Part shown: piece after piece, positions 58,631 through 64,000 of the stretch
Layout of the letters: each line of letters starts with the position of its first letter
How positions within the stretch are numbered: the first letter of the stretch is position 1
Source of the DNA: Avibacterium sp. 21-586
GTDB taxonomy: Bacteria; Pseudomonadota; Gammaproteobacteria; Enterobacterales; Pasteurellaceae
Assembly (NCBI RefSeq): GCF_026226775.1
Contig: NZ_JAKKOD010000001.1
Coordinates: 620,001-684,000, forward strand
Reading direction: 5' to 3'
DNA: 64,000 nt
Notes under the pieces: generated by a model
The model's database searches: none
Told to the model about the DNA's origin: nothing
Seen by the model: only the letters and a program-made list of their open reading frames with translations
Position numbers and translations under genes: made by a program

Positions 58631-60709
58631 ATGAAAGCAAATATTTTTAAACTCTCATTAATTTCCACCGCACTTTTCGCCACAAGCCAAGGGGTTTTTG
58701 CCGAAGAGGTGGAGCAGTTGGACGAAATTCAAGTCACTAGCGGTTCAATGTATCGAATGGGTGAAGTGCCTGTTTATCAAGCCAAATCAGCCATTGCGAT
58801 GAATGCGGAGCAGTTAGCAGAACAAAACATTACCAAAGTCGATGAAATTGGTCGCTACCAAGCAGGATTTTCCACCCAAGTTTTCGGTGAAGATACCAAT
58901 ACAAACTGGTTTCGTGTAAGAGGCACAGAAGTCAGTCAAGCGCTGAATGGCTTGCCTTTAACGTCTTACGGATTTTTCACCCCTTATGTGAATACGTTCG
59001 CATTAGAAGCGGTGGAAATGACCAAAGGCGCAGACGCAATGACGTTCGGTGCGGCAAATTCAGGTGGCTTGATCAACTATGTCACCAAGCGTCCGCATAA
59101 AGATCAAATTGGCAAAGGGGAAGTTACCCTTAACGCTGGAAATCATCATCAATATGGAATCGGCGTAGATTATACGGATCGCATCGGCAATAATGATGAT
59201 CTGCGTTATCGCTTAGTGGGTGCATTTTCGTCTAAAAATGGACAATGGGACGCAACAAAAAATAAAACCGTTTATTTTGCGCCCTCTTTGGAATGGGATA
59301 TTTCTGATCGCACCCGCTTAACCCTTTTAACCAGCTATCAATTTGATAAAGGCGTGCCAAGCTCGAATTTCTTGCCACAAGAAGGTTCGCTTGTGCCATT
59401 CCCTGATGGCAGCTATATTGGACGTTCTACCAACCTTGGCGATCCAGTAAATGATCGTGAATACAACCGCCAATACAATATCGGCTATGAATTTAGCCAT
59501 CAATTTGATGATAATTTAAGTTTTGACAGTAGCTACCGTTACACTTATGCCAATAACAATCACCGTGGTTCTTATGCTTATCCTTCAGCTTATAATGCAG
59601 ACTGGACGCCCAAAGCACCAAGTACGGCAGGTTATGAATTAGCTCGCGGTGTCGTATTTAATGACGGTACATCTATTTCTCATACCCTAGATAATCATCT
59701 CACTTGGAAATATAGCAATGATTGGCTGAAAAATAGCTTGGTGGTGGGAACAGATTATCGTAATCAAAAAGTGAAAGCCTACTATATCCTATTTGGCAGC
59801 ACTTCTGCGGTGAATTTAAAACAGGCTCGCTCTGGCTATCATCAGGCTCAAACCATCAATGCCCCTTATACCTATATCACCGCACGCCAGCTTGGGCTTT
59901 ATCTACAAAACCAAAGCCGTTTTATGGATAGCCTTGTGTTAAACCTTGGTGTACGCCACGATCGTGCGAAACAAGATGAATACACCTCTTCACAAAAAAT
60001 CAGCAATATGTCCTATTCTGCTTCATTAATGTATGAAGCACCATTCGGCTTAAATCCATATTTTAGTTATAGTGAGTCCTTTAACTTACCTGTGGGATTA
60101 AGTGGCAATCAAAAACTTTATGATCCAAATATCACTCATCAATATGAAGTGGGGATCAAATATTTACCAGATTGGTTAAACGGATCAATCACCCTTGCCA
60201 CCTTCAAAGCCAAAGATAAAGGGGCGTTGGTGTCAAATGGTTTAGGTAAAACAGTGAGCAATGCCGATCCTGTGCTTCGTAAAGGAGTGGAATTACAAGC
60301 GGATGTGAATGTAACTAACAACTGGAATATGGGCTTAGCTTATACCTATTTGAAATCAATCACTCGTAAAGAGAATGGCGATGTGCGTAACCCATTAATT
60401 CCAAAACATACTTTTTCTGTGAAAACCGATTACACCTTTGATAACGGTGCATTAAATGGTTTAACGGTAGGCGCAGGCGTACGCTATATTGGTAAAAGTG
60501 TAACCGAGCAGGGATCACTCTATTCAGGCAAAGAAGTACCTTCTGCGACTGTGGTAGATCTAATGGCACGCTACGCATTTGATTCTAACTGGATTGCACA
60601 GTTAAATGTAGAAAATGTTGGCAACCGCCGTTATGTCGCAGGTTGCGATTATTACTGCTACTACGGTGCAGCGCAAAATATCAATGCTTCGGTTTCTTAT
60701 AAATTTTAA
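58631..60709 (+). CDS. TonB-dependent siderophore receptor
   Basis: A 692-residue outer-membrane receptor. After the signal peptide comes a TonB-box-like segment (EQLDEIQVTSG), the plug (RVRGTEVSQALNGLPLTSYGFFTPYVNTFALEAVEMTKGADAMTFGAANSGGLINYVTKRP), and the 22-strand barrel ending in YNFSVSYKF-like NASVSYKF. The gene lies downstream of fhuCDB, so it is probably the hydroxamate receptor of this system (FhuA/FhuE role). The ligand cannot be told from sequence. An uptake core is near its start. Confidence 0.92.
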   Translation: MKANIFKLSLISTALFATSQGVFAEEVEQLDEIQVTSGSMYRMGEVPVYQAKSAIAMNAEQLAEQNITKVDEIGRYQAGFSTQVFGEDTNTNWFRVRGTEVSQALNGLPLTSYGFFTPYVNTFALEAVEMTKGADAMTFGAANSGGLINYVTKRPHKDQIGKGEVTLNAGNHHQYGIGVDYTDRIGNNDDLRYRLVGAFSSKNGQWDATKNKTVYFAPSLEWDISDRTRLTLLTSYQFDKGVPSSNFLPQEGSLVPFPDGSYIGRSTNLGDPVNDREYNRQYNIGYEFSHQFDDNLSFDSSYRYTYANNNHRGSYAYPSAYNADWTPKAPSTAGYELARGVVFNDGTSISHTLDNHLTWKYSNDWLKNSLVVGTDYRNQKVKAYYILFGSTSAVNLKQARSGYHQAQTINAPYTYITARQLGLYLQNQSRFMDSLVLNLGVRHDRAKQDEYTSSQKISNMSYSASLMYEAPFGLNPYFSYSESFNLPVGLSGNQKLYDPNITHQYEVGIKYLPDWLNGSITLATFKAKDKGALVSNGLGKTVSNADPVLRKGVELQADVNVTNNWNMGLAYTYLKSITRKENGDVRNPLIPKHTFSVKTDYTFDNGALNGLTVGAGVRYIGKSVTEQGSLYSGKEVPSATVVDLMARYAFDSNWIAQLNVENVGNRRYVAGCDYYCYYGAAQNINASVSYKF

Positions 60710-60723
60710 TCAGTTATATTTTA

Positions 60724-60747
60724 AGGGGAAGAACTATTTTTTCCCCT
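60724..60747 (+). terminator. Terminator after the TonB receptor
   Basis: AGGGGAA (60724-60730) pairs with TTCCCCT (60741-60747). It separates the receptor from the lipoprotein gene. Confidence 0.65.
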
Positions 60748-60822
60748 CTATTTACATAAAATGTTTATTAAATACTATTTGATATTGCCCTATCCTGTTT
60801 ACTTAATGTAAAATGTGCAACA

Positions 60823-60847
60823 TAGAATAGACATACTTGCTATTCTA
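60823..60847 (+). promoter_or_regulatory. Inverted repeat in the lipoprotein promoter region
   Basis: TAGAATA (60823-60829) and TATTCTA (60841-60847) face each other across 11 bases, about 30 bases before the lipoprotein start. It could be an operator; no known regulator consensus is matched. Confidence 0.35.
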
Positions 60848-60878
60848 ACTTTAGTTTTATATCAAAAGGAGTGCGATT

Positions 60879-62024
60879 ATGAACCAAACGGCAAAAGTGA
60901 CATTAGCGACATTAATATTATCTGCATTAACAGCTTGTAGTAGCGGTGGTGGAAGCGGGTCTTCCGATGGAACAACAGCTAACAGTAATACCTCATCAAA
61001 TACCACTGTCTCAACAACCTCTCAACCCGGTTCATCTGCTAATAATACGACTTCAGAATCAGATACATCTACTACTAATAATACAACCTCACAACCAGAT
61101 ACATCTACTACTAATAATACAACCTCACAACCAGATACATCTACTACTAATAATACAACCTCACAACCAGATACATCTACTACTAATAATACAACCTCAC
61201 AACCAGATACATCTACTACTAATAATACAACCTCACAACCAGATACATCTACTACTAATAATACAACCTCACAACCAGATACATCTACTACTGATGCAAC
61301 TTCACAACCTACAACTCCTGAATTTACTGGTTATGCTTTCTCTTACAATGCAAAACTAGGAAAACCAACCAATCCAGGTCCAACTATCACAATTAATTCA
61401 GATTCTATTGATACGATTGTGGTTAATGGAAAATCCTATTCCCTTATCCCTAACTTAACTGGGATTTCTGGAGGCTCAGTAAATATCAGTACAATCTGGC
61501 AAAGTGATGATACTAAAATTGTGTGCTGTGGAACAAAAACAGATATTAAATCCGTAAAAATAGGTGCAGTATTAGATAATGAAACGTTATATACCTTTGT
61601 ACAAGGAAAACCGACCCCTGAAGATCAAATTCCTACAGCCGGTAGAGTCGTATATCAAGGAAATGGAACGGCTAAGTTAATTAATTTATCTGATCAAGAT
61701 AATAAAGGTTTCCAGAATTCTTCATTAAGCACACATATTGACGCTGATTTTGATAATAAAAATGTGTCTGGATATTTATACGACGGTAGCCAAAAATTCT
61801 TTGATATTACAGACGGTAAAATTAATGGTAACGATATTACCAATGGTAAAGTAAGTCTGACAGTACAAGATGAAGACAATAAACAGGCCCTTAATATTGA
61901 TAACAATGCCCAATTCTCAGCCCCATTAAATGCAAAATTCTATGGCGAAAATGCTAAAGAAGTAGCAGGTACTGCACATAATGAAAAATGGGGCGTTATT
62001 TTTGCGGCAAGCAAATCAGAGTAA
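60879..62024 (+). CDS. Slam-dependent-type surface lipoprotein with tandem repeats
   Basis: A 381-residue lipoprotein: lipobox LTAC (Cys20), then SSGGGSGSSDG, a Gly/Ser start as in TbpB and factor H-binding protein. Residues about 30-145 are a Ser/Thr/Asn/Pro-rich stalk containing six exact copies of DTSTTNNTTSQP and a degenerate seventh. Residues about 147-381 are beta-rich, ending in FSAPLNAKFYGENAKEVAGTAHNEKWGVIFAASKSE, which resembles the C-terminal barrel of TbpB-like proteins and includes the GxFxG-type features F-Y-G-x-x-A-x-E-V-A-G. A CC pair lies in KIVCCGTKT. The next gene encodes Slam. Ligand unknown. Confidence 0.8.
   Translation: MNQTAKVTLATLILSALTACSSGGGSGSSDGTTANSNTSSNTTVSTTSQPGSSANNTTSESDTSTTNNTTSQPDTSTTNNTTSQPDTSTTNNTTSQPDTSTTNNTTSQPDTSTTNNTTSQPDTSTTNNTTSQPDTSTTDATSQPTTPEFTGYAFSYNAKLGKPTNPGPTITINSDSIDTIVVNGKSYSLIPNLTGISGGSVNISTIWQSDDTKIVCCGTKTDIKSVKIGAVLDNETLYTFVQGKPTPEDQIPTAGRVVYQGNGTAKLINLSDQDNKGFQNSSLSTHIDADFDNKNVSGYLYDGSQKFFDITDGKINGNDITNGKVSLTVQDEDNKQALNIDNNAQFSAPLNAKFYGENAKEVAGTAHNEKWGVIFAASKSE
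61062..61292 (+). repeat. Six identical 36-bp in-frame tandem repeats
   Basis: Units start at 61062, 61098, 61134, 61170, 61206 and 61242, with a truncated seventh at 61278. Each encodes DTSTTNNTTSQP and all six are identical at nucleotide level, which points to recent expansion. Because 36 is a multiple of three, gain or loss of units changes stalk length without a frameshift. Confidence 0.95.
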
Positions 62025-62045
62025 TATTGTTAATTTTCTTACTAA

Positions 62046-62070
62046 AAGCCATTCGCTTGAATGGCTTTTT
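62046..62070 (+). terminator. Terminator between lipoprotein and Slam genes
   Basis: AAGCCATTC (62046-62054) pairs perfectly with GAATGGCTT (62059-62067), followed by T residues. It lies 16 bases before the Slam start and could keep the translocon at a lower level than its substrate. Confidence 0.85.
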
Positions 62071-62085
62071 TCATAGTGAGGTTTT

Positions 62086-63546
62086 ATGTTGAAACATAAT
62101 CTAACATTTCCTTTTGCTACATTAACACTAATATTTACAATTTCAGCAAACGGAAATCAGCAAGTTTTACCAGCAAATGATCGATTAGATCGAAGCGAAC
62201 AACAAAATACTCCTGAGGTAAAAATTGATCCCTCTAAGCCATTAATTGCTCGCTCTGCTACAGCAAAGACAAAAAATAGGTTATCTATTTCAAAGGAAGA
62301 ATTATCTAAACACCCTGATTTAATTATGCGCGCTTTAATTCCAGCTGTTAGTCAAAACAATAGTGATGCAGTTGCTTTACTTTTTCCCCTTTATCAAAAA
62401 CAAGCTAATACCGATCGCACGCTGATTTTATGGTGTAAAGCAATTCTTGCTGCAAAAGAAGAAAATTATCATCAATCTATTGGGTTTTATCGTGAAATTA
62501 TCAGTAATTATCCACAAATTACACCCGTAAGATTTCAATTAGCGCAAGTATTATATTTAAACTATGATAATGAAGCAGCACTCGATCAGTTCACAAAATT
62601 ACGTTCTGAATCATTATCTTCAACAAATTATCAGGTAATAGATAACTATATTACCGCTCTGAAAAAACGACAAAGCTGGCGTTTCTATGGTGGAATTAGC
62701 TATGTTAAAGACAACAATATTAATAATGCGCCTAAATCAGATACCTACATAGGAAACTGGAAAGCTTGGGATTCCGAAAGTGCGGAAGGATTTTCCTATA
62801 ATTTAGGCGCATCTAAACAATGGGAAATAAAAAATGGCTATTTTACCCAGCTTGATTTAGATCTAATTGGTCGCTATTACTGGGATAATAAAAAATATAA
62901 TGAACTAGAATTTCGTACCGGTCTTGGAATAGGCTATCATAGTGCCTATTTTGAGACCCTTTTAATGCCGTTTACAAGTAAACGCTGGTATGGTGGTGGC
63001 GCATCAGGTAGTAATAGTTTAAAACAATTTTCACAAAATAGCGGTGTAAGACTCAGTTCAAGTTATTGGCTAAATAATCAGTGGAAATTAGCTAACACTT
63101 TAGAATACTCTGAAATACGCTATAAAACTCGTAAGCATCTAAATGGCAACCGTTATTTTGGCGATATGAGCTTATTATATATACCCAAAAGTACACAGTT
63201 TTGGTTTGTTGGTACAAATTATTATCGTAGCAATGCTCGTGATAAAGATGAATCATTCAATCGTGTTGGTATTCGCATAGGTTGGGCACAAGAATGGGAT
63301 TTCGGGATATCAAGTCGTCTAGTGTTTGGTTATGCTCAACGAAGATATTTAGCACCAGGAAGAATGTTAGCTAAAAAGCAAATTAATCACGAATATTCTC
63401 CACAATTAACACTTTGGCATCGTAATCTCAAGTTTTTTGGTATTACGCCACAAATTACTTGGGAATATAATAAAGTGAAGAGTAATAATCCTTTTTATAG
63501 CTACGATAAACACAATATTTATTTTAATTTTAGTAAAAGCTTCTAA
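62086..63546 (+). CDS. Surface lipoprotein assembly modifier (Slam, DUF560)
   Basis: A 486-residue outer-membrane protein with signal peptide (FPFATLTLIFTISANG). Residues about 75-190 form TPR-like helices (NTDRTLILWCKAILAAKEENYHQSIGFYREIISNYPQITPVRFQLAQVLYLNYDNEAALDQF), then residues about 195-486 form a 14-strand barrel starting RQSWRFYGGISYVKDNNINNAP and ending YFNFSKSF. This is the Slam/DUF560 plan, which flips lipoproteins such as TbpB to the cell surface. The lipoprotein gene just upstream is its likely client. Confidence 0.9.
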   Translation: MLKHNLTFPFATLTLIFTISANGNQQVLPANDRLDRSEQQNTPEVKIDPSKPLIARSATAKTKNRLSISKEELSKHPDLIMRALIPAVSQNNSDAVALLFPLYQKQANTDRTLILWCKAILAAKEENYHQSIGFYREIISNYPQITPVRFQLAQVLYLNYDNEAALDQFTKLRSESLSSTNYQVIDNYITALKKRQSWRFYGGISYVKDNNINNAPKSDTYIGNWKAWDSESAEGFSYNLGASKQWEIKNGYFTQLDLDLIGRYYWDNKKYNELEFRTGLGIGYHSAYFETLLMPFTSKRWYGGGASGSNSLKQFSQNSGVRLSSSYWLNNQWKLANTLEYSEIRYKTRKHLNGNRYFGDMSLLYIPKSTQFWFVGTNYYRSNARDKDESFNRVGIRIGWAQEWDFGISSRLVFGYAQRRYLAPGRMLAKKQINHEYSPQLTLWHRNLKFFGITPQITWEYNKVKSNNPFYSYDKHNIYFNFSKSF

Positions 63547-63594
63547 TCAAGACAGGGCTAATAGTAGTTAGCCCTCAAAATATATAGGTTATTA

Positions 63595-64000
63595 ATGTTA
63601 AGCTATCTCAAAGAAAATTTTTTCACACTCATTTTATGGTTAAAAAAGCCGAGTAATGGACTATGGCTTACGCCTGTTTTAGGTGCAGTATTTGCGGTTT
63701 TTCTAGCCTTATTTGCTGCATTGATCAAGAATAAATCTTTACCACTCGACATCATCCCTGACATTAGTGCTGAATTGCTGAATGATATTCTCAGCATTAT
63801 GGCATCTAGTATGTTAGCAGTAAGTACGTTTTCCCTTTCTATTATGGTTTCCGCCTTTTCTTCTGCCTCTAATGGAGCAACACCAAGGGCTACAGAATTA
63901 GTAATGGGGGATAATACTACCCGCCTTGCAATCGCAAGTTTTATCTCTGCTTTTGTCTATGCCGTGATTGCTAAAATTACGTTAGGTATGGAATATTACA
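63595..64000 (+). CDS. DUF2254 membrane protein, cut by the window edge
   Basis: An open frame from ATG at 63595 runs to the window end (135 residues, no stop). Two hydrophobic segments (LTPVLGAVFAVFLALFAALI and MASSMLAVSTFSLSIMVSAFSSAS) and the TPRATELVMGDNTTRLAIASFISAFVYAVIAKITL stretch fit DUF2254, predicted inner-membrane proteins of unknown role. It follows Slam after a hairpin (AGGGCTAA/TTAGCCCT near 63553-63574) lacking a T run. Confidence 0.8.
   Translation, partial: MLSYLKENFFTLILWLKKPSNGLWLTPVLGAVFAVFLALFAALIKNKSLPLDIIPDISAELLNDILSIMASSMLAVSTFSLSIMVSAFSSASNGATPRATELVMGDNTTRLAIASFISAFVYAVIAKITLGMEYY

Noticed and set aside
61062-61292. Regular 36-bp repeats that look like a CRISPR array
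   Set aside because: There are no spacers; units are directly adjacent, in frame with a lipoprotein gene, and no cas genes are near.
60946-61359. 137-residue ORF in another frame with LLIIQPHNQIH repeats
   Set aside because: It is the shifted reading of the lipoprotein's 36-bp repeats; it has no ribosome site and lies wholly inside the real gene.
63553-63574. Terminator after Slam
   Set aside because: The stem AGGGCTAA/TTAGCCCT is good but there is no T run, so it is noted only as a hairpin.

Overview
The window comes from a Pasteurellaceae genome (Haemophilus/Avibacterium/Aggregatibacter-like; genus not resolved). The evidence is the many copies of the Hin-type DNA uptake signal core AAGTGCGGT, low G+C, and gene neighbourhoods matching this family: fdhD/fdxGHI/fdhE, cysB-rluB-yciO, rsmI-lpoA-yraN-diaA-dolP, proQ-prc beside letAB, and parE/parC.

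Region 1 (1 to about 11,676) is the right-hand part of an integrated element, all on the minus strand. From right to left it has a lambda gpU-like tail terminator, an HK97-fold head module (capsid, protease, portal, head closure, connector, HNH, TerS, TerL, gp10-like), one AT-rich stand-alone gene, then AlpA, Rha, an Icd-like protein and several small unknown ORFs that run off the left edge. No tape measure, tail tube, fibre or lysis gene lies between the head module and the attachment-like end. The right end has P4-type iterons (GGTGAACA) and a tRNA 3'-end fragment followed by a terminator. This is the pattern of a capsid-forming phage-inducible chromosomal island (cf-PICI), a satellite that makes its own heads and takes tails from a helper phage. 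Primase and integrase would be to the left of the window.

Region 2 (11.9-20.4 kb) is respiratory and redox: msrPQ under a perfect FNR box, and a selenocysteine formate dehydrogenase (fdnG with in-frame TGA codon 196, fdxH, fdxI) with its maturation factors fdhD and fdhE. Region 3 (20.4-35.8 kb) is envelope and chromosome maintenance: gloC, mepK, ldtD, prc, proQ, letAB, and parE/parC with a copper nitrite reductase gene between them. Region 4 (35.9-40.7 kb) is a nucleoside set, cdd - yjjI/yjjW (glycyl-radical enzyme and activase) - nupC, with CRP-like sites in front of cdd and yjjI.

Region 5 (40.7-53.9 kb) is housekeeping: YwiC-like, RidA-like, EEP family, CPA1 antiporter, dapD, cysB, rluB, yciO, rsmI, lpoA, yraN, diaA, dolP and a xanthine-type NCS2 permease. 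Region 6 (54-63.6 kb) is surface and iron acquisition: a Fur-box-preceded fhuCDB, a DUF4198 protein, a TonB-dependent receptor, then a surface-type lipoprotein with six identical 36-bp repeats followed by a Slam translocon. A DUF2254 membrane protein is cut by the right edge. The observations most worth follow-up are the cf-PICI with its iterated palindromes between TerS and HNH, and the lipoprotein-Slam pair.
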